The notes beneath the pieces were generated by a model. That model was given only the letters and a program-made list of their open reading frames with translations. It was not told where the DNA came from and searched no databases. From Komarekiella delphini-convector SJRDD-AB1 (lineage in GTDB: Bacteria; Cyanobacteriota; Cyanobacteriia; Cyanobacteriales; Nostocaceae), in the NCBI RefSeq assembly GCF_014831675.1, contig NZ_VJXY01000001.1, forward strand, positions 303,324 to 367,323: a DNA stretch of 64,000 bases, written 5' to 3'. This document shows positions 34,432 through 44,262 of this stretch, one piece after another. The position numbers and the translations under genes are program-made. Position 1 is the stretch's first letter. Each line of letters opens with the position of its first letter.

Positions 34432-35943
34432 ATGACCACTTCACCAGCACTTGCAACCTCGCAAATTGACGCGGTGCGGGCCCACATAAAAAAAACGTGG
34501 AAAACGTTGACGCGATCGCACGAACACTTGTTGCAATCTGCAAAGGATACCAAACTAGACCACAAAACAGAGACTCCCTGGATTGTCTATATTTCGCCCC
34601 AAGAAGATTGTCCTAATGTTCAAACGGTGTTAGAGCGATCGCTATCTCCCAAAGAGATGGAACAAATGCAAATTCGCACTCTACCAACTGAAGTTGAAGC
34701 GATTCGAGATCATGGATTGCTGTACCTACCAGGGCCTTATGTTGTACCGGGTGGGCGCTTTAACGAAATGTATGGCTGGGACAGTTACTTTATTTTGTTA
34801 GGGCTATTACGGGATGAGGAATGGGATCTAGCAAAAAGTCAAGTTGATCAACTGCTGTACCAAGTGCAGCATTACGGCACTATCCTCAATTCCAACCGGA
34901 CTTACATGCTGTCGCGATCGCAGCCCCCCGTCCTCAGTATGATGGTTCTAGCGCTATTCCAGCATACCCAGGATGAAGAGTGGCTGAGATCAGCCGTACC
35001 ACTGCTTGAGCAATTTTACTACTATTGGGTAGTACCGCCTCACCTGAATCCCGCCACAGGTCTGTCACGATTCTACGCCTTTGGGGAAGGCCCCGCGCCG
35101 GAAGTCTTGTTCTCCGAGCAGGATGAGCAAGGACGAAGCCACTATGATCGCGTCAAGGAGTATTACAAAACGTTTGAGGTTGATGATTATGATGTCAGTC
35201 TTTACTACGACCGGGAAAATGACGAACTGACTAACCTGTTTTACAAAGGCGATCGCACTATGCGTGAGTCTGGTTTTGATATCACTAACCGATTTGGCCC
35301 TTTCAGTGTTGATATCCTCCATTACGCTCCCGTGTGCCTCAACAGTTTGCTGTATCAGATGGAGCAAGATCTGGCGGAAATTCACACTGTGCTAGGTAAT
35401 GAAGAACTGGTGCAGCAGTGGCGAGAGCGCGCAGATATCCGCCGCGATCGCATTGATCAGTGTCTCTGGGATGAAGAACAGGGACTATATCTGGATTATC
35501 ACTTCCAAAGCGGAGAACGCCGCCGTTACGAGTTTGCCACCACGTTCTATCCTTTATGGATAGGACTAGCCTCAGATGCACAAGCCAAACGCGTCGCGGA
35601 AAATCTCTCTTTATTTGAAGCACCAGGAGGAATCTTTACTAGTACTCGCGTCACAGGTAATCAATGGGATGCTCCCTTCGGTTGGGCACCCCTGACGTTG
35701 ATTGCAGTCCTGGGACTTCACCGCTATGGGTATCATAAAGAGGGCGATCGCATTGCCCAAAAGTTTCTAGTAATGGTCATTGAGGAATTTAAGCGTCACA
35801 AAACCTTAGTCGAGAAATACGATGTTGAACACTGTTCTGCTAACGTCTCCGATGAAATTTGTTTTGGCTACAGCTCTAACGAAGTCGGTTTTGGCTGGAC
35901 TAATGGAGTTATTTTAGAACTTCTAGCAGCATTGAATTTATAA
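34432..35943 (+). CDS. treH: trehalase (GH37)
   Basis: 503 aa. It hydrolyses trehalose to two glucose. GH37 signature 1, PGGRFNEMYGWDSY, is at 106-119, and signature 2, QWDAPFGWAP, is at 411-420. The C-terminal part includes GYSSNEVGFGWTNGVILELL. There is no signal peptide, so it acts in the cytosol on the same pool that TreY/TreZ fill. Having degradation and synthesis side by side lets the cell drop trehalose quickly on rewetting. It converges with the Uma2-type gene. Confidence 0.95.
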   Translation: MTTSPALATSQIDAVRAHIKKTWKTLTRSHEHLLQSAKDTKLDHKTETPWIVYISPQEDCPNVQTVLERSLSPKEMEQMQIRTLPTEVEAIRDHGLLYLPGPYVVPGGRFNEMYGWDSYFILLGLLRDEEWDLAKSQVDQLLYQVQHYGTILNSNRTYMLSRSQPPVLSMMVLALFQHTQDEEWLRSAVPLLEQFYYYWVVPPHLNPATGLSRFYAFGEGPAPEVLFSEQDEQGRSHYDRVKEYYKTFEVDDYDVSLYYDRENDELTNLFYKGDRTMRESGFDITNRFGPFSVDILHYAPVCLNSLLYQMEQDLAEIHTVLGNEELVQQWRERADIRRDRIDQCLWDEEQGLYLDYHFQSGERRRYEFATTFYPLWIGLASDAQAKRVAENLSLFEAPGGIFTSTRVTGNQWDAPFGWAPLTLIAVLGLHRYGYHKEGDRIAQKFLVMVIEEFKRHKTLVEKYDVEHCSANVSDEICFGYSSNEVGFGWTNGVILELLAALNL

Positions 35944-35957
35944 CACAACACAATTTA

Positions 35958-35986
35958 GTAGAGACGTTGCAATGCAACGTCTCTAC
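35958..35986. repeat. 29-bp palindromic element, copy 1 (identical to 55770-55798)
   Basis: A 29-bp palindrome with outer arms GTAGAGACGTTGC and GCAACGTCTCTAC, identical base for base to positions 55770-55798. The stop codon of the Uma2-type gene (35983-35985) lies inside it, and treH ends 15 bp before it, so it may serve as a two-way transcript end. Confidence 0.92.
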
Positions 35987-36582
35987 ATAATGTCGTCAAG
36001 TTTGAGTTGCAAATTTGGAAACAAATAGGATGTAATTGCATCTCCTAAGCGATATTGTCGCTGCTGATACGTATTGTTAATTAATTGGCAGACTGTAAAA
36101 GTAGGTTGTTTGGGATTACCAATAAATTGCAAGCCTCCTAAACCACGAAAGTCTATAATCCAGTATTCTGGAATATTTAGAAAAGCATATTCTTCGACTT
36201 TTCTAGCATAATCATCTTGCCAATTTGTGCTAACAACTTCGGCAACAAGCTTAATTGTATTGCCATTACAAATAATCGGCTCTTTTTGCCAAAGCGGTTC
36301 GTTGTTAAGTTCTGCTTTATCTAAAACAATGACATCAGGACGTAGTGCTGTAGCTTCCGCAGCCGGTGGCTTAATCAAACAACTTTTTGGAATCAGCCAA
36401 TTTAAATTAGAACGAAGAATTTCGACATAGATTCTACCAGCAATGCTTCCTGAAACTTCTTCATGAGGGCCTGTAGGCTCCATGTCGCGTAGTTCTCCGT
36501 CAATGAGTTCGTAGCGGGGATTGTTCCCATATTCGGTTATGAATTGCTCGAAAGTTAACAGCTTGGGTGGAGTGTAAGTCAT
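35983..36582 (-). CDS. Uma2-family (DUF820) putative endonuclease
   Basis: 199 aa. The PD-(D/E)XK-like Uma2 fold is visible in FEQFITEYGNNPRYELIDGE, ATALRPDVIVLDKAEL, KLVAEVVSTNWQDDYARKVE and EYAFLNIPEYWIIDF. These carry the Asp, Glu and Lys of the nuclease core. The family is hugely expanded in cyanobacteria and its biological role is unresolved. There is no partner gene. Its stop codon lies in a dispersed palindrome. Confidence 0.87.
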   Translation of the reverse strand: MTYTPPKLLTFEQFITEYGNNPRYELIDGELRDMEPTGPHEEVSGSIAGRIYVEILRSNLNWLIPKSCLIKPPAAEATALRPDVIVLDKAELNNEPLWQKEPIICNGNTIKLVAEVVSTNWQDDYARKVEEYAFLNIPEYWIIDFRGLGGLQFIGNPKQPTFTVCQLINNTYQQRQYRLGDAITSYLFPNLQLKLDDIM

Positions 36583-36793
36583 AGGTCATGTTTTCAGATC
36601 AGACCTTAATCTGTTATTGGTTTATTTTAACGCCGTCATGGTGGAGCGATCGCACTTAGAGACTTACAATTACAGCAATTTTCAAATGAATAGACTACAT
36701 TTTTATCTCACGCAGAGACGCGGAGACGCAGAGAAAGAAGAATGCTCTGGTGCTGTGGTTTAAATAAATGAAAACTACTGTAAATACACATAA

Positions 36794-37996
36794 TTAATGC
36801 GAAAGCTCCCAATCGCGCAGCATAGAAATAGCATCTTTGTACAAAGACAGATCCACCTGATGAACTTCCATTCCCTGCCCAATTCCTTCTAGTAGGGTGA
36901 TTGTCAAATTTCCTCCTAAATGTTCACGGAACTCAGTCAGTCCTCTAAATAGGCAATGGGGATGGTCTGGTTGATGTAATTGCTCTGCCAATTCAGATAC
37001 GTACAAAGTGAATCCTAAGTTCTTGAGTGTGCCTAAAATCCTCTTCCATTCTGATTGCAACAGTAGCCCTGTCAAATATGAATAGGTGCTATCCAAAGCA
37101 ATACCGATCGCTACAGCTTCACCATGACGTAAACTGTAATTTGTTAAATGTTCCAGTTTGTGAGCAGCCCAGTGTCCAAAATCTAAAGGACGCGATGAAC
37201 CCATTTCAAAAGGATCACCACTACCAGCAATATGCTCTAAGTGCAATTGGGAACACCGATAGATTAGCTTTTCCATGATCTCCATATCTCGGTTAGCTAA
37301 TTTATCGGCATAAGTCATAATGAAATCGAAGAAATCTGCATCTTTAATCAGCGCTACTTTCACGGCTTCGGCAATACCCGATCGCCAATCTCGATCATCA
37401 AGAGTGGTTAGAAAATCAAAGTCATTCAATACAGCATAAGGTGGCATAAATGTGCCAAGAAAGTTTTTCTTGCCGAAGGCATTGATTCCGTTTTTTACCC
37501 CCACACCTGAATCATTTTGCCCTAATACTGTAGTTGGTACTCGCAACAACCGAATTCCTCGATGAGCAGTTGTTGCTGCGTATCCTGCCATATCTAGTAC
37601 AGCTCCACCTCCAATTGCTAAAACATAGGAGTGGCGACACAATCCAGCTACATTGATGACCTGATGAATTTGCTCAATGAATTTTGGTTCATTTTTGACT
37701 GTTTCTCCACCTGAAACTATTATTGGTTCACAACTGAGAGTAAATACATCTTCATAACTCTGAGCGTAAATTGATAATTTTTTTAGCAATTCGTCTTGAT
37801 ATTTTAATAGTCCTCCATCTACTACTGCTACTACTTTCTTGGGAGCTGTCTCTCCGTTTGCAGCAATCACTTGTGCTAATAAAGGATTGTCTAACTGAAA
37901 CAAACCTCTAGTAAAGTGAACATCATAGTTAAAGGTGACGCGGACACATTGGTTTAGTGGTTTTAGGCTGAGATTAGTCTTTTGTTTAGTGTACAT
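36794..37996 (-). CDS. eboD: EboD, 3-dehydroquinate synthase-like protein of the ebo cluster
   Basis: 400 aa from ATG 37996 (MYTKQKT). An upstream in-frame ATG at 38068 would add 24 Cys/Ser-rich residues that look unlike coding. It is related to sugar-phosphate cyclases: AIGGGAVLDMAGYAATTAHRG binds NAD, and VPTTVLGQNDSGVGVKNGIN, GIAEAVKVALIKDADFF and RHGEAVAIGIALD hold the metal and substrate residues. Ebo proteins occur in cyanobacteria, other bacteria and eustigmatophyte plastids. In Nostoc punctiforme they are needed to export the scytonemin monomer. It is divergent from eboA. Confidence 0.9.
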   Translation of the reverse strand: MYTKQKTNLSLKPLNQCVRVTFNYDVHFTRGLFQLDNPLLAQVIAANGETAPKKVVAVVDGGLLKYQDELLKKLSIYAQSYEDVFTLSCEPIIVSGGETVKNEPKFIEQIHQVINVAGLCRHSYVLAIGGGAVLDMAGYAATTAHRGIRLLRVPTTVLGQNDSGVGVKNGINAFGKKNFLGTFMPPYAVLNDFDFLTTLDDRDWRSGIAEAVKVALIKDADFFDFIMTYADKLANRDMEIMEKLIYRCSQLHLEHIAGSGDPFEMGSSRPLDFGHWAAHKLEHLTNYSLRHGEAVAIGIALDSTYSYLTGLLLQSEWKRILGTLKNLGFTLYVSELAEQLHQPDHPHCLFRGLTEFREHLGGNLTITLLEGIGQGMEVHQVDLSLYKDAISMLRDWELSH

Positions 37997-38448
37997 TGTA
38001 GTATTTATTTTTAAATAACTGTGACTAAATGTGCAATTAAAATTGCAAGTTGACACGCATAAAATCATTGCAAAATTTGAATCTGCAAATAATTCGGCAG
38101 TAATAAATTATGGGTTGAAAATGTTTTTTACCCAGCGAATAAAGTTAGAAAATAACATTTATTCGTAAATTTATTTGACACTTATATTTTTACTACTATG
38201 TTTGTAACAGATATCATTATTGCATAAAGTCCAAAATTTATTATTAAGCTAACTCCAGATTTACTATAGTTAAAATGACATCTTTACAGTATCTTCTTTA
38301 AAGTGGGTAGATTTTTATAGATTCAGTAAATATATTATCTTAATAATATATTCTGTAACTCGTATAATAAGAAGGTATCAATTTTAATGGCAAGTTTTAT
38401 ACTTGTATTCTTAGAGAAAACCGTTGAAAAACTTCTCCTGAATTAATC
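37997..38448. promoter_or_regulatory. divergent eboD/eboA control region with an 18-bp repeat arm
   Basis: This 452-bp AT-rich space must hold the promoters of eboD (left) and eboA-BCEF (right). TCTTCTTTAAAGTGGGTA at 38292-38309 is exactly inverted at 44263-44280, just beyond eboF. TATATTATCTTAATAATATA at about 38331-38350 is a near-palindrome. The start of eboA is ATG 38449, without a strong ribosome site. Confidence 0.6.
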
Positions 38449-39330
38449 ATGAGTAGGGTAAACAAGTTACTGCATCACTGGCTGTTACAGTCTGCTTCAG
38501 AGAAAGCTACTGCCTGGATAGAACAGAAACAGGCGCAGATTGCTAGCGGCGCTGCTGAGCGAGTGTTTTTCACGGCTTTTAGTGCTGTGCCGCGTTATCT
38601 AGGTAAAGAGAATTTACAGCTAACATCCCAAGATTTAGAAGCAGCACAGGAAGCGCTCCCCGGTTGGTTTCCTGGTCATTGGAGTGTAGATCAAGCAGGT
38701 CGCACACTCTTGCTTTTAGCTTTGCCCCATGAGGATGCACAGGAGTACGTGCGATCGCTTGATAAAGTTTTCACTACTGCCGATATGGGGGAGTTAGTTG
38801 TCCTTTATCAAAGTTTGCCTCTATTGCCACACCCAGAGTTACATCGCCAACGCGCTGCTGAGGGAATTCGCAGCAATATGAGTAATGTTTTCCAATCTAT
38901 AGCACTACGAAACCCTTACCCTGCGGATTATTTAGACGATGCTGCTTGGAATCAGATGGTACTGAAAGCGGTGTTTGTAGACAGTCCTTTACATCTTATC
39001 TGGGGTCTAGATCGCCGTGCTAACCCAGAATTAGCAAAAATGTTGACAAACTATGCTCATGAACGTTGGGCAGCCAAACGCTCAGTTACGCCAGAACTTT
39101 GGCGACCTGTGGGGCGATTTGCCGATACTGCAATGATTGCTGATCTAGAAAAAGTGCTAGCTGATGGGGACATAGCCGAGCAAGAAGCAGCAGCGCTAGC
39201 TTGTGCTCAATCGCCTTTACCCGAAGCGCAAGCATTACTCTCTCGTTACCCAGATTTACATTCATCTGTTCAAAAAGGTCATTTGACTTGGAGCAGTTTT
39301 AGCCGCGATCGCCTCTTTGTCCATAACTGA
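38449..39330 (+). CDS. eboA: EboA-domain protein
   Basis: 293 aa, soluble and helical. It has the EboA pattern ERVFFTAFSAVPRYLGKENL, PGWFPGHWSVDQAGRTLLLL, RNPYPADYLDDAAWNQMVLK and AVFVDSPLHLIWGLDRRANP. No enzymatic motif is known for EboA. It is the first gene of the rightward ebo arm. It is followed by about 190 bp of C-rich low-complexity DNA before eboB. Confidence 0.9.
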   Translation: MSRVNKLLHHWLLQSASEKATAWIEQKQAQIASGAAERVFFTAFSAVPRYLGKENLQLTSQDLEAAQEALPGWFPGHWSVDQAGRTLLLLALPHEDAQEYVRSLDKVFTTADMGELVVLYQSLPLLPHPELHRQRAAEGIRSNMSNVFQSIALRNPYPADYLDDAAWNQMVLKAVFVDSPLHLIWGLDRRANPELAKMLTNYAHERWAAKRSVTPELWRPVGRFADTAMIADLEKVLADGDIAEQEAAALACAQSPLPEAQALLSRYPDLHSSVQKGHLTWSSFSRDRLFVHN

Positions 39331-39510
39331 AAGGACTGGGGAAGGAGCAGGGGAGCAGAGGGGCAGAGGAGCAGAGGAGCAAGGGGGGAAATAAAAGAAA
39401 TTTTTCCCAGTCCCTAATCCCCAGTCCCCAGTCCCCAATCCCCATTGCCCCTTATCCCCAGAGGGGGCCCCGAGTTCCCCAATTCCCAATCCCCAATCCC
39501 CATTCATAAA
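39331..39510. repeat. low-complexity GGAGCAGAGG / CCCAGTCCCC repeat between eboA and eboB
   Basis: A G/A-rich run (about 39338-39390, units like GGGGAGCAGAG) is followed by a C/T-rich run (about 39411-39503) built of CCCAGTCCCC and CCCAATCCCC units. The same units occur in the DUF92 gene and, inverted, at the 3' end of the FAD oxidoreductase gene. Confidence 0.88.
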
Positions 39511-39518
39511 ACTACATC

Positions 39519-40427
39519 ATGATGTACATCGATCCTCACATTCACATGTGTTCCCGTACTACCTACGATTACCTAGTAATGCGGGAATATGGCATTGTCG
39601 CCGTCATTGAACCAGCCTTTTGGTTAGGACAACCCCGAACCAACGCTGGCACATTCAAAGATTACTTCAGCAGTCTTGTAGGATGGGAACGGTTTCGTGC
39701 TAGTCAGTTTGGCATTCAACACTACTGCACAATCGGCTTAAACCCAAAAGAAGCTAACAATGAAGCGCTAGCAGCAGAAGTTATAGAACTCCTACCGCTT
39801 TATGCTTGTAAAGAGGGAGTTGTTGCCATTGGCGAAATTGGCTATGACGACATGACAGAAGCAGAGGATAAATACTTTTGTCAACAATTAGAATTAGCTA
39901 AAGAATTAGATATGCTGGTGCTGATTCATACACCACATCGTAATAAGAAAGAAGGTGCTAGTCGCAGTATGGATCGTTGCATCGAATATGGCTTAGATCC
40001 CTCACAAGTAGTTATTGACCACAACAACGAGGAAACCGTAGAGGAAGTACTAGAACGGGGTTTTTGGGCAGCTTTTACAATTTACCCAAAGACGAAAATG
40101 GGTAACGCCAGAATGGTGGAAATTGTACGTCAATATGGACGAGAACGCATCATTGTGGATAGTAGTGCTGATTGGGGTATTAGCGATCCTTTAGCAGTCC
40201 CGAAAACAGCTCAGTTGATGTTAGAAAGGGGCATTCCTGAAGAACATGTACAAGCAGTTTGTTACGAAAATGCCCTAGCAGCTTATAGTCAAACTGGGCA
40301 AATGAAAGCATCAGATTGGCTTAATCCTACATCCGTTGATCAGCGTCAGATGTTTAATGGCAATTCTGTATTACGGGGACAGGAACCAGGAATCAACTCG
40401 ACTTCAGACTATGTACTGATTGAGTAG
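39519..40427 (+). CDS. eboB: EboB, TatD-type metallohydrolase
   Basis: 302 aa (ATG 39519; the adjacent ATG 39522 is equally possible). An amidohydrolase/TatD fold with metal ligands MYIDPHIHMCSRTTY (HxH), AIGEIGYDDMTEAEDKYF (Glu), LVLIHTPHRNKKEG (His), VVIDHNNEETVEEVL (His) and IIVDSSADWGISDP (Asp). In the ebo cluster its substrate is unknown. A phosphotriester- or DNA-type hydrolysis is suggested by the fold only. Confidence 0.9.
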   Translation: MMYIDPHIHMCSRTTYDYLVMREYGIVAVIEPAFWLGQPRTNAGTFKDYFSSLVGWERFRASQFGIQHYCTIGLNPKEANNEALAAEVIELLPLYACKEGVVAIGEIGYDDMTEAEDKYFCQQLELAKELDMLVLIHTPHRNKKEGASRSMDRCIEYGLDPSQVVIDHNNEETVEEVLERGFWAAFTIYPKTKMGNARMVEIVRQYGRERIIVDSSADWGISDPLAVPKTAQLMLERGIPEEHVQAVCYENALAAYSQTGQMKASDWLNPTSVDQRQMFNGNSVLRGQEPGINSTSDYVLIE

Positions 40428-40582
40428 AAAATCATATATGCACTACTTTTGTTGTGTGATGAAAATATGAGAGTCTCTTACAAAAATACTTAGTATCTTT
40501 GTATCTTGGTGTTTAAAAAATATTGAACCACCAAGGCACAAAGACACGAAGAAAAAGGTTTTGATTGGAAGGAGGTAAACGA

Positions 40583-41509
40583 ATGAATGTTGCAAGCTTT
40601 AATCTTCAAAGCTGGCGGGGTTATTTAGAATTGATGCGTCCTGCCAATATTGTTACTGCTTGGGCGGATATTCTTGTTGGCTTTGCTGCTTCTGGCGGGA
40701 TTATTTTTGATAAATTAATTAGTGGACAGGCAATTGCAACTCTAATTCCATTAGCTTGGTTGTTATTAGCCACAACTGGTTTATATGGTGGCGGTATTGT
40801 TTTTAATGATGTTTTCGATGCTGAATTAGATGAGAAAGAGCGACCGAATAGAGCAATTCCTAGTGGCCGCGTGTCTCGTGAAAGTGCTACTTTATTGGGA
40901 AGTGTGCTGTTTGTAATCGGCATTGTTGCGGCTTTTCAAGTATCTTGGTTGAGTGGTGCGATCGCTATAATCATAACTTTTTCAGCACTACTATATGACT
41001 CACTTGCTAAACATCATCCTTTTTTTGGCCCTTTAAATATGGGTTTGTGTCGTGGTAGTAACTTACTCTTAGGTGTAAGTGCTGTACCAGCAATAGTATG
41101 GGAACGTTGGTATTTAGCTTTAATTCCTGTTCTTTACATTGCTGCTATCACTGCAATTAGTCAGGGAGAAGTTCACGGAGGCAAGAAAATTACAGGAGTA
41201 TTAGCATTACTATTAATTGCTATAGTCTTGACAGCAGTTTTAGCCTTGGGATTGTTAGAAGATTATGCAGTTTTAGCTGCATTACCATTTGCTGTTTTAT
41301 TAGCTATTCGAGTAGTTCCTAATTTTATCTTAGCTGCACGTGAGCCAGTACCCGACAAAATCCGAACTGCTGTGAAAGTAGGCGTTTTATCTCTAATCAT
41401 ATTGGATGCAACAGTTGCATCTGGTTTTGCTGGTTTGTATTACGGCTTATTAGTTCTACTTTTACTCCCAGTTTCGATGAAATTAGCACAACTATTTGCC
41501 GTTACTTGA
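40583..41509 (+). CDS. eboC: EboC, UbiA-family prenyltransferase
   Basis: 308 aa from ATG 40583, chosen because an exact AAGGAGGT sits at 40569-40576. An in-frame TTG 40565 is just upstream. It has about eight to nine TM helices. The first Asp-rich motif is NDVFDAELDEKERPNRAIPS, with the NDxxD pattern and the PNRAIPSG signature, and YDSLAKHHPFFGPLNMGL follows. UbiA enzymes join a prenyl chain to an acceptor in the membrane, so the ebo pathway may make a prenylated carrier or lipid (inference). Confidence 0.9.
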   Translation: MNVASFNLQSWRGYLELMRPANIVTAWADILVGFAASGGIIFDKLISGQAIATLIPLAWLLLATTGLYGGGIVFNDVFDAELDEKERPNRAIPSGRVSRESATLLGSVLFVIGIVAAFQVSWLSGAIAIIITFSALLYDSLAKHHPFFGPLNMGLCRGSNLLLGVSAVPAIVWERWYLALIPVLYIAAITAISQGEVHGGKKITGVLALLLIAIVLTAVLALGLLEDYAVLAALPFAVLLAIRVVPNFILAAREPVPDKIRTAVKVGVLSLIILDATVASGFAGLYYGLLVLLLLPVSMKLAQLFAVT

Positions 41510-41565
41510 ATCAGATTAAAAGATTAGCCATACAAACTCTAAAAACTCTCTGCGTCTTTGTCTTT

Positions 41566-41605
41566 AAAAGTTTCCTACGGCGGGAAACCCGCCTACAGAA
41601 CTTTT
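41566..41605. repeat. REP-like hairpin with CGGGAAACCCG core between eboC and eboE
   Basis: AAAAGTTTCCTACGG and the inverted CCTACAGAACTTTT flank CGGGAAACCCG at 41581-41591. It is embedded in GCGTCTTTG/GCGCCTTTGCGTGAG filler. The core is shared with 224-341, 50390-50428 and 51192-51264. Confidence 0.78.
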
Positions 41606-41632
41606 CGCTGCGCCTTTGCGTGAGATTTAACT

Positions 41633-42856
41633 ATGAAGATTACAACAAATAGCAACTTTCACCTAACTTACTGCACTAATATTCATCCTGGTGAGAGTTG
41701 GTTAGAGGTTTTCGCCAATTTAGAAAAAAATGTTCCCGAATTAAAGTCACGTCTATCGCCTAAAGCACCCTTTGGAATTGGTTTGAGGTTAGCAGATGTA
41801 GCCGTAAAACAACTTTTGGAAAGTAATAATTTGGCTCAATTTCAAGCGTGGCTAACTCAACAAGATTTATATGTTTTTACCTTAAATGGATTTCCTTACG
41901 GGGGATTTCATCGACAAGTGGTAAAAGACCATGTTTATGCACCAGATTGGTCAACTCAGGAACGACTGAATTACACGTTAAGCTTGATAGAAATTTTAGC
42001 AGATCTTCTACCAGAAGGTCTTGATGGTGGAATTTCTACACTACCTTTATCTTATAAACCTTGGTGGAAAAAAGACCAAGCAAGTTGTGAAACAGTTCTG
42101 AAAAATAGCTGTTTTAACATAGCATCAGTTGTAGCAGAAATGATTCGTATCCACGAACAAACAGGAAAACTGCTGCATATTGATTTAGAACCTGAGCCTG
42201 ATGGATTAATTGAAAATACTTCAGAAGTGATTGATTTTTTTCAAAATTGGTTATTACCAATTGCTGGTAACTATTTATCAGAAAAATTAAATATTGAGCA
42301 GAATTTGGCAGAAACTAAACTGCTTGAACATGTTCGTATTTGCTATGATACCTGTCATTTTTCAGTTGAATATGAAGAACCAAAGTCTGTGTTTGCTCGT
42401 TTACAATCAGCTGGAATTAAGATTGGCAAGATTCAAATCAGTGCAGCGATTAAAGTAAAAATACCTGCTGAGGTTGAGAAGCGTAGCTTGATAGTTGAGC
42501 GCCTACGTCCATTTGCTGAATCTACTTATCTTCACCAAGTAATAGAACGTCGCAGTGACGGTACGCTTTATAACTATCCTGATTTAATAAATGCGTTACC
42601 ACATTTAGAGCAATCTTTAGCTGAAGAATGGCGCACTCACTTCCATGTGCCAATTTTTATTCATGATTATCAAATTTTGCAGTCTACGCAAGACGATATT
42701 GCGACTGTTTTACAGTTACTTCAAGCAAATAATGCTTGTCAACATTTAGAAATTGAGACTTACACTTGGGATGTATTGCCATCCGAAATGAAGATAGATT
42801 TGCTGACTTCTATTCAGCGGGAATATGAGTGGGTATTATCGGAGCTTGCTGCATAA
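41633..42856 (+). CDS. eboE: EboE, xylose-isomerase-like TIM-barrel protein
   Basis: 407 aa. It starts FHLTYCTNIHPGESWLEVFA, which is typical of EboE. TIM-barrel metal-ligand segments are LLHIDLEPEPDGLIENTSEV, VRICYDTCHFSVEYEEP, IGKIQISAAIKVK, and FHVPIFIHDY. It has a cytosolic sequence. The family is described as metabolite traffic protein EboE; its chemistry is not established. It ends 19 bp before eboF, with GAGGAGATT as the ribosome site in between. Confidence 0.9.
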   Translation: MKITTNSNFHLTYCTNIHPGESWLEVFANLEKNVPELKSRLSPKAPFGIGLRLADVAVKQLLESNNLAQFQAWLTQQDLYVFTLNGFPYGGFHRQVVKDHVYAPDWSTQERLNYTLSLIEILADLLPEGLDGGISTLPLSYKPWWKKDQASCETVLKNSCFNIASVVAEMIRIHEQTGKLLHIDLEPEPDGLIENTSEVIDFFQNWLLPIAGNYLSEKLNIEQNLAETKLLEHVRICYDTCHFSVEYEEPKSVFARLQSAGIKIGKIQISAAIKVKIPAEVEKRSLIVERLRPFAESTYLHQVIERRSDGTLYNYPDLINALPHLEQSLAEEWRTHFHVPIFIHDYQILQSTQDDIATVLQLLQANNACQHLEIETYTWDVLPSEMKIDLLTSIQREYEWVLSELAA

Positions 42857-42875
42857 TTAAGAGGAGATTAAGTTT

Positions 42876-44249
42876 ATGCAAAAAACGGTTATTCTAAATG
42901 TCGTGGGATTAACGCCTAGTTTACTAGGAGAAAACACGCCGTTTTTATCTTCTTGGGCTGCTAAAGGGCAAGTTGTGAACATCGCACCAGTATTACCTGC
43001 TGTGACTTGTTCTGTTCAGGCTACTTATTTAACAGGAAAATTGCCTGATGAACATGGAATTGTTGCTAATGGCTGGTATTTCCGCGATGAGTGTGAAGTG
43101 AAGTTTTGGCGACAGTCTAATAAATTAGTGCAAGCTCCTAAAGTTTGGGATATAGCTAAATCCATTGATCCAAACTTTACTTGTGCCAACCTTTTTTGGT
43201 GGTACAACATGTATTCTTCAGTAGATTATGCCATTACACCACGCCCAATGTACCCCGCGGATGGCAGAAAATTACCTGATATTTATACTCATCCAGCAGA
43301 TGTACGATCGCAAATTCAATCTGATTTAGGTCAGTTCCCTCTATTTGACTTTTGGGGCCCAAAAACTTCTATTAGTTCTAGTCAATGGATTGCTAACTCA
43401 GCAAAATGGATTGAGGAACGCTACAGCCCGACACTATCACTAGTTTACTTACCACATTTAGATTACTGTCTGCAACGATTTGGTAACGATGAAAAACAGA
43501 CCCAAACAGATTTGCAAGAAATTGATGCTGTTTGTGGTGATCTAATTGAATATTATCAAGCACGTAATACCCAGGTAATTATTCTTTCTGAATATGGGAT
43601 TACTCCAGTCTCCAAAGCAGTAGATTTGAACCGTATATTACGGGAAAACGGTTTAATTACTGTGCGGGAAGAATTGGGGCGAGAATTGCTCGATTTTGGT
43701 GCTAGTATTGCCTTTGCCGTAGCTGATCATCAAATTGCTCACGTATATGTGAATGATCCAGCTTATATCTCTAAAGTTCGCTCTGTTTTAGAAGCAACTG
43801 AAGGCGTAGCGCAGGTATTGGATGAAGAGGGTAAGCAAACCTACCACCTTGGTCATCCTAGATCGGGAGAGTTAATTGCGATCGCTCAATCAGATACTTG
43901 GTTTACCTATTATTATTGGCTTGATGATCATAAAGCGCCTGATTTTGCTAGAACTGTAGATATCCACCGTAAACCTGGTTACGATCCTGTAGAACTTTTC
44001 CTTGACCCACAGATCAAATTTCCTCAAGGAAAAATTGCTCTCAAATTACTTAAGAAACAACTAGGTTTTCGCTACTTAATGGACGTGATTCCTCTAGATG
44101 CTTCCTTAGTACGTGGTTCTCACGGTAACATTACCACTTCACCAGATGAAGGGCCTCTATTTATCACTCATCAAAGTCACCTAGTTGAGACAAACCGAAT
44201 TGAAGCAACAGATGTTTGCTCATTGATTCTCAGACATTTAAATAAGTGA
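42876..44249 (+). CDS. eboF: EboF, alkaline-phosphatase-superfamily phosphodiesterase
   Basis: 457 aa, related to type I phosphodiesterase/nucleotide pyrophosphatase. PAVTCSVQATYLTGKLPDEH with HGIVANGWYFRD carries the nucleophile region, LVYLPHLDYCLQRFG and VIILSEYGITPV supply further metal-site segments, and RGSHGNITTSPDEGPLFIT closes the site. The Asp usually found before the first Gly-Leu (here VVGLTPSLL) is not seen. It is the last ebo gene and would remove a phosphate-containing group in the pathway (inference). Confidence 0.88.
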   Translation: MQKTVILNVVGLTPSLLGENTPFLSSWAAKGQVVNIAPVLPAVTCSVQATYLTGKLPDEHGIVANGWYFRDECEVKFWRQSNKLVQAPKVWDIAKSIDPNFTCANLFWWYNMYSSVDYAITPRPMYPADGRKLPDIYTHPADVRSQIQSDLGQFPLFDFWGPKTSISSSQWIANSAKWIEERYSPTLSLVYLPHLDYCLQRFGNDEKQTQTDLQEIDAVCGDLIEYYQARNTQVIILSEYGITPVSKAVDLNRILRENGLITVREELGRELLDFGASIAFAVADHQIAHVYVNDPAYISKVRSVLEATEGVAQVLDEEGKQTYHLGHPRSGELIAIAQSDTWFTYYYWLDDHKAPDFARTVDIHRKPGYDPVELFLDPQIKFPQGKIALKLLKKQLGFRYLMDVIPLDASLVRGSHGNITTSPDEGPLFITHQSHLVETNRIEATDVCSLILRHLNK

Positions 44250-44262
44250 AATGGAGCAAAAA

